Of a stretch of DNA of 64,000 bases, positions 50,103 through 61,876 are shown piece by piece; the first letter of the stretch is position 1, and every line of letters begins with the position of its first letter. Both the position numbers and the translations under genes were made by a program. Source of the DNA: DATBVX01 sp963695985 (GTDB taxonomy: Bacteria; Pseudomonadota; Gammaproteobacteria; Steroidobacterales; Steroidobacteraceae); contig CAVOIC010000007.1 in assembly GCA_963695985.1 (NCBI GenBank), positions 1-64,000 of the forward strand, given 5' to 3'. The notes under the pieces are model-generated. The model saw only the letters and a program-made list of their open reading frames with translations. It had not been told where the DNA came from and did not search any database.

Positions 50103-51619
50103 GGCTCGCGCTGCGCCTGCTCGAGCAGGCCCTGTTCGGTCAGCAGATTCACTGCGTAACGCACACCGAAACCCGTGATGTCGGTGCCGATGTGTGCGAG
50201 CCCACCGTTGCGCTGGGCCGATGCCAGGTCAATGTGTGCCCAGGGAATGCCGTGCGGCACGAAGCGGCTGAGAAAACGCGCGGCGTAGATGTGATCGCCC
50301 TTGCCGTCGGCCAGGCATTGCAGGATATCTGCGTTTGCGCTTTCGAGCTCCGCATCGTAGTCCTCGTCCATGGGGAAGCACCACACGCGTTCACCACTGG
50401 CGCTGCCGGCCGCTTCGAGCCGATCGCGCCATTGTCGGCGGTTGGTGAAGACGCCGCTGTAGCGCTCGGTAAGTGCATTGACGCATGCGCCGGTCAAGGT
50501 GGCGAAATCGAGGATCAGCGTCGGGCGCTCTTGCCCAGCCAGCGCCAGCGTGTCGGCCAGCACCATGCGCCCTTCGGCATCGGTGTGGATCACCTGGATC
50601 GTGGTGCCATTGCTGGCCGTGACGACATCCTGGGGCTTGTACGCTTTGGGGCCGATGCGGTTCTCCGCCACCGCGAGCCAGCAGTCGACGAGGTACGGCG
50701 CCCGCAGGCGCGTCAGAGCCAGCAGGGTTCCGAGCGCCACTGCACTGCCGCCCATGTCGATGTGCATCTCCAGCATGCTCTTGTGCGTCTTGAGATTCGT
50801 GCCGCCCGTGTCGAAGCAGATGCCCTTGCCAACCAGCGCGAGGCGCGCACCGCGAGAGCGGTTCGCTCCGCGATACTGCAGATGGATGATGCCGGCGCCG
50901 TCGTTCTCGCTACCCTGGGCGACGGCGAGAAACGCACCGGCGCCGCGGCGCTCGAGGCTGCGCCGATTGAGGAAGCGCATGCGCCAGCCTTCTCGCCGCG
51001 CCAGCGATTTCACCCGCTCGCGGTAAGTGGCGGGCGTGAGCTTGTTACCGGGCAGGGAAGTGAGCCAGCGAGCGAGATTGTTGCCCTCCGCAGTAGCGAA
51101 AGTTGCAACGTAGTCACGACCGGACGGGTCAAACACGGTGATGTGCCCGATCCGCGTCGTGTCCTTGCGAGTCGACTTGAAGCTCGGCAGATCGAAGGCG
51201 CTCGCGAGAGCCGCGGCGAGCAGTGCCTCGAGTGCGTCCTGCGAGGCGCTTTCTTCGAGACCAAGAGTTGCCAGGGCGATCTGGGCGGGATGCGCTGCAC
51301 GCGCCTCTTTCAGCATGCGCCCGGCGAGTTGCAGGCTCTCGAACACGCTGGCGCGCGCGCTGCGCAGGCCGACGACGAGCAGCGGGTGCTTGCGCAGATC
51401 GAGCCGCGTGCTCAGTATGGCGCCGGCGCGACAGCGGCGTCGGGCACTTTCCGCGCGCAGCCACGCGCCGCGCGGCAGCGCCAGCCACTTCGCGGGCGCC
51501 AGATCCGCCGCGACCATGACAAGGACAGCATCGTTGCGCGCGACGGCGTCGGCACGCAGAGCGTGTGCGCGACGAGTGATGCGTGGTTGCGAGCGCTCGG
51601 GAAGCAGGCGCGTCGTCAC
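50099..51619 (-). CDS. Leucyl aminopeptidase family M17 protein
   Basis: The 506-residue protein has a variable N-terminal domain and the M17 catalytic domain with LVGKGICFDTGGTNLK (Lys and Asp metal ligands), MHIDMGGSAVALG, the signature IHTDAEGRMVLAD (usually NTDAEGRL) and LDFATLTGAC. The C-D-T-G variant replaces the common T-F-D-S-G-G, as in the PepA-like branch of this class. It removes N-terminal residues in the cytoplasm, using Mn or Zn. Confidence 0.92.
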   Translation of the reverse strand: MTTRLLPERSQPRITRRAHALRADAVARNDAVLVMVAADLAPAKWLALPRGAWLRAESARRRCRAGAILSTRLDLRKHPLLVVGLRSARASVFESLQLAGRMLKEARAAHPAQIALATLGLEESASQDALEALLAAALASAFDLPSFKSTRKDTTRIGHITVFDPSGRDYVATFATAEGNNLARWLTSLPGNKLTPATYRERVKSLARREGWRMRFLNRRSLERRGAGAFLAVAQGSENDGAGIIHLQYRGANRSRGARLALVGKGICFDTGGTNLKTHKSMLEMHIDMGGSAVALGTLLALTRLRAPYLVDCWLAVAENRIGPKAYKPQDVVTASNGTTIQVIHTDAEGRMVLADTLALAGQERPTLILDFATLTGACVNALTERYSGVFTNRRQWRDRLEAAGSASGERVWCFPMDEDYDAELESANADILQCLADGKGDHIYAARFLSRFVPHGIPWAHIDLASAQRNGGLAHIGTDITGFGVRYAVNLLTEQGLLEQAQREP

Positions 51620-51627
51620 TTCTTGCC

Positions 51628-51656
51628 TTGACCCTAAAAAACCAAACCCCGATCAT
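51628..51656 (+). promoter_or_regulatory. Promoter of the pyruvate dehydrogenase operon
   Basis: TTGACC (51628-51633), 17 bases and GATCAT (51651-51656), overlapped by a CCCCG/CGGGG dyad that could bind a regulator such as PdhR. The ATG follows 28 bases later. Confidence 0.45.
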
Positions 51657-51684
51657 ACCGGGGCCTCGCCGGGACCCCAACGAA

Positions 51685-54348
<2,664 letters not shown>

Positions 54349-54365
54349 TAGGCTCGCGCCGCGCC

Positions 54366-55712
54366 ATGGCCAACCTCAGCGAAATCCGGGTTCCCGATCT
54401 CGGCGGGTTCGCCGACGTCAGTGTCATCGATGTCCTGGTGAAGGAAGGTGAGCGCGTCGATGTCGATACGCCTCTGATCACGCTCGAGACGGAAAAGGCG
54501 ACGATGGATGTGCCGTCTCCGCAAGCCGGGCGTATCGCCGCGCTCAAGATTCAAAAGGGCGGCAAGGTATCGCAAGGCAGCTTGATTGCTCTGCTCGAGC
54601 CCACGGCCGCCCCAGATCGGCCCGCTGCACCCGCGTCGCAGCCGAGCAAGCCCGCCGCTGCGACTGCCGGCGAAGAGACCGTGCGACATCCGGCCCTGAG
54701 TGCGAGGAGCGTGCAACGCGCGGAGCCACCCGCAGCTTCGGCTTCCCCGTCGCCACCGAGTCCCACGGCGGCCGCAGCGCAGTCGGTCGTAGCGGCAGAT
54801 TTTTCAGCCGCCTACGCCGGGCCCTCGGTGCGCAAGTTTGCGCGCGAGCTGGGTGTCGATCTCGCGCGCGTAAAGGGTACGGGACCGAAGGAGCGGATCA
54901 CGCACGAAGACGTGAAGGCCTTCGTCAAGCAGGCGCTGACGGCAGACGCCGCAGCCGCGGGACCTGCAGCACTGCCCAAGGTTCCCGACATCGACTTCAC
55001 GAAATTTGGACCGGTGGAGACCCGGCCGCTGAGCCGCATCCAGCGCATTTCCGGCCCACGCCTGCACGCGAGCTGGGTGAACATTCCTCATGTTACTCAG
55101 TTCGACCTCGCAGACATCACGGAGCTCGAGACCGCGCGCACGCAGCTCAAAGGCAAGGCGGTGAAGGAGGGCATCAAGCTCACGCCGCTCGCCTTCGTGC
55201 TGAAGGCCTGTGTGCGGGCGTTGCAGGAGTTTCCACAGGTCAACTCCTCGCTCGATGCGCGCGGCGAGAATCTGATCCTGAAGAAATACCTGCACATCGG
55301 CTTCGCCGCCGACACCCCCAATGGGCTGGTAGTGCCGGTGATTCGTGATGCTGACCGCAAGGATATCTACGAGCTGGCGCGCGAGCTGGGTGTGCTCAGC
55401 GAGCAGGCACGCGAAGGCAAGCTCACACCGGCGCAGCTGCAGGGCGGATGCTTCACGATCTCGAGCCTGGGATCCATTGGCGGAACTGCGTTTACGCCGA
55501 TCATCAATGCGCCCGAAGTGGCCATATTGGGCGTGTCGCGCGCGAGCTACCAACCGGTCTACCGCGATGGCAGTTTCGTGCCGCGGCTGATGCTGCCGCT
55601 GTCCCTCTCCTATGACCATCGCGTGATCGATGGCACGCTCGCTGTGCGCTTCACCTCGTTCCTCGTACGCGTGCTCGCCGAGCCGCGCAGCCTCCTCGAG
55701 GCCATCCCATGA
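54366..55712 (+). CDS. aceF: Pyruvate dehydrogenase E2, dihydrolipoyl acetyltransferase
   Basis: The 448-residue core protein has one lipoyl domain (lysine in LETEKATMDVP, ~residue 43), an alanine/proline linker, a peripheral-subunit-binding domain at ~155-190 (AGPSVRKFARELGVDLARVKGTGPKERITHEDV) and the catalytic domain ending with LSYDHRVIDG (His ~418). Only one lipoyl domain is present, against three in E. coli; a second is carried by LpdA. Confidence 0.96.
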   Translation: MANLSEIRVPDLGGFADVSVIDVLVKEGERVDVDTPLITLETEKATMDVPSPQAGRIAALKIQKGGKVSQGSLIALLEPTAAPDRPAAPASQPSKPAAATAGEETVRHPALSARSVQRAEPPAASASPSPPSPTAAAAQSVVAADFSAAYAGPSVRKFARELGVDLARVKGTGPKERITHEDVKAFVKQALTADAAAAGPAALPKVPDIDFTKFGPVETRPLSRIQRISGPRLHASWVNIPHVTQFDLADITELETARTQLKGKAVKEGIKLTPLAFVLKACVRALQEFPQVNSSLDARGENLILKKYLHIGFAADTPNGLVVPVIRDADRKDIYELARELGVLSEQAREGKLTPAQLQGGCFTISSLGSIGGTAFTPIINAPEVAILGVSRASYQPVYRDGSFVPRLMLPLSLSYDHRVIDGTLAVRFTSFLVRVLAEPRSLLEAIP

Positions 55713-57550
55713 GCATTGTCGAACTGCGCGTGCCGGATCTGGGCGATTTCAAGGATGTCACGGTCGTCGACGTGATGGCGCGCTCCGGTGAGCGCGTCGG
55801 CGTCGAAGACGCCCTCATCACCCTCGAAACCGACAAGGCGTCAATGGATGTGCCGGCGACGGTGACGGGGGTGATCGAACGCATCCATGTCAAGAAAGGC
55901 GATCGTGTCTCGAAGGGGACGCTGATCGCGACAGTGCGCACCGAAGAGGTTGAGCAGACGACGGTAGTGGCCGTGCCCGAAACTGCCGGTGATCGTGAGC
56001 AACCCTACGTCGAGACCGTCACGCTGGGGGACGAGGCGCGTGTCAGAACCAGTAGCACACCCAAGCCTGCTCCGGCAGCAGCACCGAAGCTGCCGGCTGC
56101 ACTACCGGCCGCACAGCCCGCCGCGCGCCGCACCGAGCGTGCGCTCGAACCCGCATTCGATGTGGTGGTGTTGGGGGCAGGCCCCGGCGGGTACACCGCC
56201 GCCTTCCGAGCAGCCGACCTCGGGCTCCGTGTCGCGCTGGTCGAGCGCTCACCGACCCTGGGTGGCGTGTGCCTCAACGTCGGCTGCATTCCCTCGAAAG
56301 CGTTGTTGCACGCGGCCCGTGTCATCGAGGAAGCGCACTCCATGGGCGCGCATGGCCTCGGATTCGGCACGCCCAGCATCGATCGAAACAAGCTGCGGAC
56401 CTGGAAGACGCAGATCGTCACGCGCCTCACCAACGGCCTCAATGTTCTCGCCAAGCAACGCAAAGTCGAAGTGATCCAGGGTCTTGGTCAATTCGTCGAC
56501 GCACACCACATCGAAGTGGCGCAGGGCGCCAAGCGCCGCGTGGTGGACTTCAAGCACGCGATCATCGCCTCCGGATCGGAATCGGCGCGTCTGCCGGGAC
56601 TGCCTGACGATCCGCGCATCATGGATTCAACTGATGCGCTGGAATTGCCCGAGAAGGTCAAACGCCTGCTTGTGGTCGGCGGCGGCATCATTGGTCTGGA
56701 AATGGCGTGCGTATACGACGCGCTGGGAACCAAGGTGACGGTGGTGGAACTCACCGACGGTCTCATGCCCGGTTGCGATCGCGACCTCGTGCGACCGCTC
56801 GAGAAACGCATACGAGCTCGCTATGAGCAGGTGCTGCTCGGCACGCGCGTGTCCGGCATCGAACCGCTGCGTAACGGGCTGCGCGTGAGCTTCGCCGGCG
56901 ACCAGGCGCCTGAACCGCATCTCTACGATCGGGTGTTGGTGGCGGTGGGCCGCGTTCCGAACGGCCGCGACATCGGTGCCGAGCGGGCGGGCGTCAACGT
57001 GGATGAGCGCGGATATATCCATGTCGATGCGCAGCAGCGCACCAACGTGGACCATATTTTCGCGATCGGCGATGTCGTGGGTGCTCCGATGCTGGCGCAC
57101 AAGGCCTCGCACGAGGGCAAGGTGGCCGCCGAGGTGGCCGCTGGCCTTAAGCGTCGCTTCGAGGCCCGGGTCGTACCGTCAGTCGCCTACACGGACCCGG
57201 AAGTGGCCTGGGTGGGCCTCACCGAGATCGAGGCGAAACTGAAGGGCATCGACTGTGGCAAGGGGATGTTCCCGTGGATGGCCAGCGGCCGTTCGCTCAC
57301 GCTCGGCCGCGACGACGGTTTCACGAAGCTGCTCTTCGACAAGGACTCGCATCGTGTGCTGGGTGCCGGAATCGTCGGCCCCAACGCCGGCGACCTGATC
57401 TCCGAGGCGGCCCTTGCCATCGAGATGGGCTGCGATGCCGCAGACATCGGGCTCACGATTCACCCGCATCCGACGCTGTCGGAAACCGTGGCGTTCGCGG
57501 CCGAAGCGTATGAAGGTACGCTCACGGACCTGTACGTGCCGAAGAAGTAG
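55709..57550 (+). CDS. lpdA: Dihydrolipoyl dehydrogenase (E3) with N-terminal lipoyl domain
   Basis: Residues 1-80 form a lipoyl domain (LETDKASMDVP, lysine ~43), followed by an alanine/proline linker and then a full E3: FDVVVLGAGPGGYTAAFRA, redox pair in GGVCLNVGCIPSKAL (C~188 and C~193), NAD site LLVVGGGIIGLEMA, FAIGDVVGAPMLAHKA and the C-terminal HPHPTLSE histidine. It reoxidises lipoamide and reduces NAD. It overlaps the aceF stop by four bases. The fusion is known in Neisseria-type complexes. Confidence 0.96.
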   Translation: MSIVELRVPDLGDFKDVTVVDVMARSGERVGVEDALITLETDKASMDVPATVTGVIERIHVKKGDRVSKGTLIATVRTEEVEQTTVVAVPETAGDREQPYVETVTLGDEARVRTSSTPKPAPAAAPKLPAALPAAQPAARRTERALEPAFDVVVLGAGPGGYTAAFRAADLGLRVALVERSPTLGGVCLNVGCIPSKALLHAARVIEEAHSMGAHGLGFGTPSIDRNKLRTWKTQIVTRLTNGLNVLAKQRKVEVIQGLGQFVDAHHIEVAQGAKRRVVDFKHAIIASGSESARLPGLPDDPRIMDSTDALELPEKVKRLLVVGGGIIGLEMACVYDALGTKVTVVELTDGLMPGCDRDLVRPLEKRIRARYEQVLLGTRVSGIEPLRNGLRVSFAGDQAPEPHLYDRVLVAVGRVPNGRDIGAERAGVNVDERGYIHVDAQQRTNVDHIFAIGDVVGAPMLAHKASHEGKVAAEVAAGLKRRFEARVVPSVAYTDPEVAWVGLTEIEAKLKGIDCGKGMFPWMASGRSLTLGRDDGFTKLLFDKDSHRVLGAGIVGPNAGDLISEAALAIEMGCDAADIGLTIHPHPTLSETVAFAAEAYEGTLTDLYVPKK

Positions 57551-57559
57551 GAATTCGCG

Positions 57560-57748
57560 ATGGACAAACGCCTGCTCGATATCCTGGTCTGCCCGGTCAC
57601 GAAAGCACCGCTCTTCTACAACGAGGAGACGCAGGAACTCATCTGCAAGGTCAGCCGGCTGGCGTACCCGATCCGCGACGGGGTCCCGGTGATGCTCGAG
57701 GAGGAAGCCCGCCAGCTTGCCTCCGACGACCCGCTGTTGCAGCGCTGA
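57560..57748 (+). CDS. Trm112/YcaR family small protein
   Basis: The 62-residue protein shows LLDILVCPVTKAPLFYN and LICKVSRLAYPIRDGVPVMLEEEAR, the Trm112/YcaR pattern, with the zinc cysteines partly replaced (one Cys in each half). It lies directly upstream of kdsB, as in many gammaproteobacteria. Its role is unsettled. Confidence 0.9.
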   Translation: MDKRLLDILVCPVTKAPLFYNEETQELICKVSRLAYPIRDGVPVMLEEEARQLASDDPLLQR

Positions 57749-57751
57749 GCC

Positions 57752-58507
57752 ATGTTCCGAGTGGTCATCCCCGCGCGGTATGCCTCGACGCGACTGCCGG
57801 GCAAGCCGCTTCGCTCCCTGGCTGGTCGGCCGATGCTCCAGCATGTGTACGAGCGCGCGCTGCGCAGCGGTGCTGCCGAGGTGTGGATCGCCACTGACGA
57901 TGCTCGCATCGAGACCGCGAGTCGCAAGTTCGGTGCGAAGGTGGTGATGACGAGTCCGGACCACCAGAGTGGCACCGATCGGATTGCCGAGGCGGTCCGC
58001 CAGAAGGGCTGGCTCGCTGCCGACATCGTCGTGAACGTCCAGGGCGACGAGCCGCTGATTCCGCCCGCGATCATTCGCCAGGTGGCAGACCTCCTCGAAC
58101 GCTCCAGCTGGGCCGGTATCGCCACGCTCGCAACGCCGATCGAATCGGTCGAGGAGTTTCTCGACGCCAACGTGGTCAAAGTGGTATCGACGGCCCGGGG
58201 GCGCGCGCTCTACTTCAGTCGCGCGCCGATCCCCTGGGTGCGCGAGGGTGCCGCGGGAGCCCTGATGAGTCAGACACGTCACGACGCTGCACAACGCCAC
58301 CTGGGCCTGTACGCGTACCGCGTGGAAGTGCTGGCCCGGCTCGCCGCGCTGCCCCCCACGCCACTGGAGCGACTCGAGAAGCTCGAGCAATTACGCGCAC
58401 TGGAGCATGGGCTGGAGATCGTCGTCGCCAGCGCGATCGAGCAGCCTGGGCGTGGGGTGGACACGGAAACGGACCTGGAGGCAGTGGCGCGCCTGCTGGC
58501 GACCTGA
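57752..58507 (+). CDS. kdsB: CMP-Kdo synthetase (3-deoxy-manno-octulosonate cytidylyltransferase)
   Basis: The 251-residue enzyme activates Kdo for lipopolysaccharide core synthesis. Motifs: VVIPARYASTRLPGKPLRSLAGRPMLQHV, SPDHQSGTDRIAEA, NVQGDEPLIPPAII, HLGLYAYR and EQLRALEHG. It starts three bases after the Trm112-like stop. Confidence 0.96.
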   Translation: MFRVVIPARYASTRLPGKPLRSLAGRPMLQHVYERALRSGAAEVWIATDDARIETASRKFGAKVVMTSPDHQSGTDRIAEAVRQKGWLAADIVVNVQGDEPLIPPAIIRQVADLLERSSWAGIATLATPIESVEEFLDANVVKVVSTARGRALYFSRAPIPWVREGAAGALMSQTRHDAAQRHLGLYAYRVEVLARLAALPPTPLERLEKLEQLRALEHGLEIVVASAIEQPGRGVDTETDLEAVARLLAT

Positions 58508-58514
58508 TCGGGAC

Positions 58515-58994
58515 ATGCCTGCATCGACCAGAATTCTGTTCGTGTGCCTCGGCAATATCTGTCGCAGCCCAACCGCTGAAGCGGTCCTGCGCGATCTGTT
58601 GGCGCGCGAAGCTCCCGACCTCGAGGTGGAGATCGACTCGGCGGGCATTGGCAGCTGGCACATCGGCGAGCCGCCAGATGAGCGTGCATCGGCAGCGGCG
58701 CGGCGGCGTGGTCTCGACATGAGTCGCTTGCGGGCACGACAGATCGCGAGCGAGGACTTCGCGCGTTTCGATTTCATCCTGGCGATGGACCGCGCCAACC
58801 TGGCCGACCTGCGACATCGGGTGCCGGCGCGATACCGTGAGCGCGTGCGACTGTTCCTCGAATTTGCGCCCGAGCTGGGCGTGGAAGACGTCCCCGATCC
58901 GTACTACGGGGGCGAGGCAGGCTTCGAAGAAGTGCTCGATCTGGCTGAGCAGGCCGCGCGCGGTCTGCTCAGCCATATCCGCAGGCTCAGGTAA
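58515..58994 (+). CDS. Low-molecular-weight protein tyrosine phosphatase
   Basis: The 159-residue protein has the P-loop VCLGNICRSPTAEAVL near residues 11-25 (C-X5-R-S) and the general-acid aspartate in DVPDPYYGG. It dephosphorylates tyrosine residues, often in envelope-polysaccharide control. ATG 58515 is chosen because the phosphatase fold begins right after; longer frames overlap kdsB. Confidence 0.93.
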   Translation: MPASTRILFVCLGNICRSPTAEAVLRDLLAREAPDLEVEIDSAGIGSWHIGEPPDERASAAARRRGLDMSRLRARQIASEDFARFDFILAMDRANLADLRHRVPARYRERVRLFLEFAPELGVEDVPDPYYGGEAGFEEVLDLAEQAARGLLSHIRRLR

Positions 58995-58997
58995 CGT

Positions 58998-60152
58998 TCA
59001 GTCGTCGCGTCCTGGCCCGTGGGGCGAGCTGTCGGACGGCGAAGACGACCACACCACGAACTTCTCCGAAGACTGCGCGGCCCGCGCCGACTCATTGCCG
59101 GTCGCGACCTGCGTCACGGGCCGCTCGGAGCTCTCGCGTGGCGTTGACTCATCGCCACGACGTGCGGGTGCGCTACCTGCGGATGTGAACGGCAGTTCGG
59201 CCGTGTGACCCGATTCGGAGCGCGCGCCGGCGCGCTCATCCGCAGTCCCGGGCGCGGCCTGGCTCTCGGCTCGCCCCTGGGGTGGCTGCGGGCTGCCCTC
59301 CTGAGGGCCGGCGTTTCCCGCCGCGGCGTCACGACCGTCTCCACGATCGCGACCTCCACGCCGCCGCCGGCCACGTCGGCCACGACCACCGCGTTCACCA
59401 CTGCGTTCCGGACGCTCGACCTGCCCCGGTCGTTCCGCGCGCGGCGCATCGCCACGGGGCTCAGCAGTGGAGCGCTCAGGTGCAGACTGTGACTCGGTGC
59501 CCGACGGGGCGGGTGCATGAGCAGGCTTCGCGTCGCGTCGTGGATGGGTGTCAGGGCGACGATGGCCGCTGTCGCTGCGGTGGTGACCCTGGGCAGTGCG
59601 ATGCTCGCGCCGCCCGTCACGGTCACGTCCGCCACGTCGACCATCACGATGCCGCTGCTCGCGACGCTCGTCGCGATGATCGCGATGCTCCCGGTGTTGC
59701 CGCGAGCTTGCAGGCCGCTGTGCCACCGGCGCCGGGCCGGTGCCAAACAGCCACCGCCAAAGGCGTACGAAGATTCCGGGACGCGCCGGTACCGGCTCGC
59801 CGGTCCACACGTTCGCGGGCGTCGCAGGAGAAGCAGGTATCGGCGCCGGCGCGGTCGGCAAGACCATGGGGACGATCGGTGCCTCCGATGCGGGTTTCTT
59901 GTCCCGCACCAACGCCGCTTCCGGCAACAGCTCCTCCTGTTCGGCCATCTGGTAACTGATGCCGGAGTTTTCAGACAGCTGGGTCTCGTCGTCACGCACG
60001 CGGCGGATCGAATAATTGGGGGTCTGCAGGTTCGGGTTGGGAACCACCATCACGTTGACGGAGGTGCGCTCACTGATGGTGTTGAGCCATTCGCGCTTCT
60101 CGTTCATGAGGTAGGTGCCGACGTCGACGGGCACCTGCACGATGATGCGCGC
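58998..60152 (-). CDS. rne: Ribonuclease E, C-terminal part (third frame segment)
   Basis: From about 60152 the frame continues the catalytic domain end (ARIIVQVPVDVGTYLMNEKREW, then SVNVMVVPNPNLQTPNYSIRRVRDDE) and runs into a long low-complexity basic and proline/arginine-rich tail, the RNA-binding and degradosome scaffold region. A lost G near 60150-60155 separates it from the middle part. It is convergent with the phosphatase gene, three bases apart. Confidence 0.88.
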   Translation of the reverse strand, partial: ARIIVQVPVDVGTYLMNEKREWLNTISERTSVNVMVVPNPNLQTPNYSIRRVRDDETQLSENSGISYQMAEQEELLPEAALVRDKKPASEAPIVPMVLPTAPAPIPASPATPANVWTGEPVPARPGIFVRLWRWLFGTGPAPVAQRPASSRQHREHRDHRDERREQRHRDGRRGGRDRDGRREHRTAQGHHRSDSGHRRPDTHPRRDAKPAHAPAPSGTESQSAPERSTAEPRGDAPRAERPGQVERPERSGERGGRGRRGRRRRGGRDRGDGRDAAAGNAGPQEGSPQPPQGRAESQAAPGTADERAGARSESGHTAELPFTSAGSAPARRGDESTPRESSERPVTQVATGNESARAAQSSEKFVVWSSSPSDSSPHGPGRDD

Positions 60153-60865
60153 GTGCGGTCCTTGCGCGCCTCCTCGCCGATCAGTCGCAGGATGGCGAGC
60201 GCCAGCGATTCGACGCTGCGGATGGTGCCCATGCCGGTGCAGCGCGGGCAGGCGATGTGGGTCGACTCGCCCAGGCTCGGACGCAGCCGCTGGCGCGACA
60301 TCTCGAGCAGGCCGAAACGCGACAGCCGGCCGATCTGGATGCGGGCCTTGTCCTGCTTCACCGCGTCGCGCAGGCGGTCCTCGACGTCGCGCTGGTTCTT
60401 CTGCGACTCCATGTCGATGAAGTCGATGACGATCAGGCCTCCGATGTCGCGCAAGCGCAGCTGGCGCGCGATTTCGTCGGCTGCCTCGAGGTTCGTGTTG
60501 CACGCCGTCGTCTCGATGTCGCCGCCACGGGTCGAGCGGGCGGAGTTGATGTCGATCGATACCAGCGCTTCGGTGTGATCGATGACGATGCTTCCACCCG
60601 AGGGCAGCGTCACCTTGTGCGAATAGGCCGACTCGATCTGGCTTTCGATCTGGAAGCGCGTGAACAGCGGCACGTCGTCCTGGTACAACTTGAGCTTGCG
60701 CTGGTACTCGGGCGGCATGAAGCGCTGCATGTATTCCTGCGCTTTCTGATATGCGCCCGGATCGTCGATGAGGATTTCGCCGATGTCGTCGGAGAGGTAG
60801 TCGCGCAGGGCCCGCGTAACGGCGTCGCTTTCCTGGTAGATCAGGAACGGTGCAGCGCGGCTCTT
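60104..60865 (-). CDS. rne: Ribonuclease E, middle part (second frame segment)
   Basis: This frame holds the DNase I-like catalytic region: VSIDINSARSTR and LIVIDFIDMESQ carry the two metal-binding aspartates, and IACPRCTGMGT the zinc link that joins subunits. It is entered at about 60865, where one A of an AAA run appears lost (K-S-R-A-A-P-F-L-I-Y-Q restores), and left at about 60152. The coding sense lies between these points. Confidence 0.88.
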   Translation of the reverse strand, partial: KSRAAPFLIYQESDAVTRALRDYLSDDIGEILIDDPGAYQKAQEYMQRFMPPEYQRKLKLYQDDVPLFTRFQIESQIESAYSHKVTLPSGGSIVIDHTEALVSIDINSARSTRGGDIETTACNTNLEAADEIARQLRLRDIGGLIVIDFIDMESQKNQRDVEDRLRDAVKQDKARIQIGRLSRFGLLEMSRQRLRPSLGESTHIACPRCTGMGTIRSVESLALAILRLIGEEARKDRTRASSCRCPSTSAPTS

Positions 60866-61458
60866 GGCACCGGCTCAATCTGTTCCCAGACGCTGCGCAG
60901 GTTGTTCAGGTCCCACTGCAGCTCTTCGCTCGAACGACCCACACCCGCGGTGCGCACGATCGCGCCCATGCCGTCGGGAATCTGCAGGTCATTCATGGCC
61001 TCGCGCAGCTGGTCGCGGTCCTCACCTTCGATGCGGCGCGAGACGCCGCCGGCGCGTGGGTTGTTCGGCATCAGCACCAGGAAGCGGCCGGCCAGGCTGA
61101 TGAAGGTCGTGAGCGCCGCTCCCTTGTTGCCGCGCTCTTCCTTCTCGACCTGGACGACGAGCTCCTGGCCTTCCTGGAGCAGCTCCTTGATGTTCATCCG
61201 GCCGCCCGGCTGGACATCGTTGCGGAAGTATTCGCGCGAGACTTCCTTCAGCGGCAGGAAGCCGTGGCGCTCGGCACCATAGTCGACGAACGCCGCTTCG
61301 AGGCTCGGCTCGACGCGGGTGATTCGACCCTTGTAGACGTTGGCTTTTTTCTGTTCCCGGGAGGGAATCTCAATCGATAGGTCGTAGAGTTTCTGTCCGT
61401 CGACCAAGGCTACGCGCAACTCTTCCGCTTGAGTTGCGTTGACAAGCATTCTCTTCAT
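60841..61458 (-). CDS. rne: Ribonuclease E, N-terminal part (first frame segment)
   Basis: MKRMLVNATQAEELRVALVDGQKLYDL is the canonical RNase E start, and the S1 domain follows (KANVYKGRITRVEPSLEAAFVDYGAERHGFLPLKEVSREYF, residues ~37-80). The frame becomes nonsense after PVP near 60866 and stops at 60841. The three segments together would give ~820 residues. RNase E starts mRNA decay and processes rRNA and tRNA precursors. Confidence 0.9.
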   Translation of the reverse strand: MKRMLVNATQAEELRVALVDGQKLYDLSIEIPSREQKKANVYKGRITRVEPSLEAAFVDYGAERHGFLPLKEVSREYFRNDVQPGGRMNIKELLQEGQELVVQVEKEERGNKGAALTTFISLAGRFLVLMPNNPRAGGVSRRIEGEDRDQLREAMNDLQIPDGMGAIVRTAGVGRSSEELQWDLNNLRSVWEQIEPVPRAALHRS

Positions 61459-61819
61459 TGGCCCCTGCTGGAGTGTGATGAGGGGCCCCGGAGCGTGGAG
61501 CAGGCAATGCCGGTGTGCGGTGGAGGGGTGCTGCGTGTGTGCTCATTTTTGAGGAACAGCGGCGAGTGCCCCGCACTCGCGAACGCTCGTCAATCCCGCC
61601 TGTGCATTCTGGCGTCGCCCGGCTTGGCCGGCGACGCCGTTGGCACGCCTGAAACTCTTGGCTTACGCCGAGCGCGTTTAGCGCTCTGCTCTCAGGACCC
61701 AAACGATGGCCCGGCTTCCCGGGACCAACTAACATGCAGCGCGAAAGGCGCTGGGCCTTCGTGCCACTGATTCGGCTCGCGCATCGCACCTTCGCGTGGA
61801 ACGTGGAGCGGCGAGGTCG
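61459..61819 (-). promoter_or_regulatory. Long structured 5' leader of rne
   Basis: About 360 bases lie between the predicted transcription start and the rne ATG. Strong hairpins are visible: GCGAGTGC/GCACTCGC (61562-61580), GGCGTCGCC/GGCGACGCC with a 10-base loop (61611-61638) and CAGCGC/GCGCTG (61737-61753). In E. coli a leader of very similar length lets RNase E control its own mRNA; the same use here is an inference. Confidence 0.55.
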
Positions 61820-61825
61820 GCGCGC

Positions 61826-61854
61826 ACTATAGCAACGCAATGTCGTCAAATCAA
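61826..61854 (-). promoter_or_regulatory. Promoter of rne
   Basis: On the minus strand TTGATT (61854-61849), a 17-base spacer and TATAGT (61831-61826). It lies in the gap shared with divergent rluC. Confidence 0.6.
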
Positions 61855-61876
61855 TGCGTTACGAGAGAACTGACGC

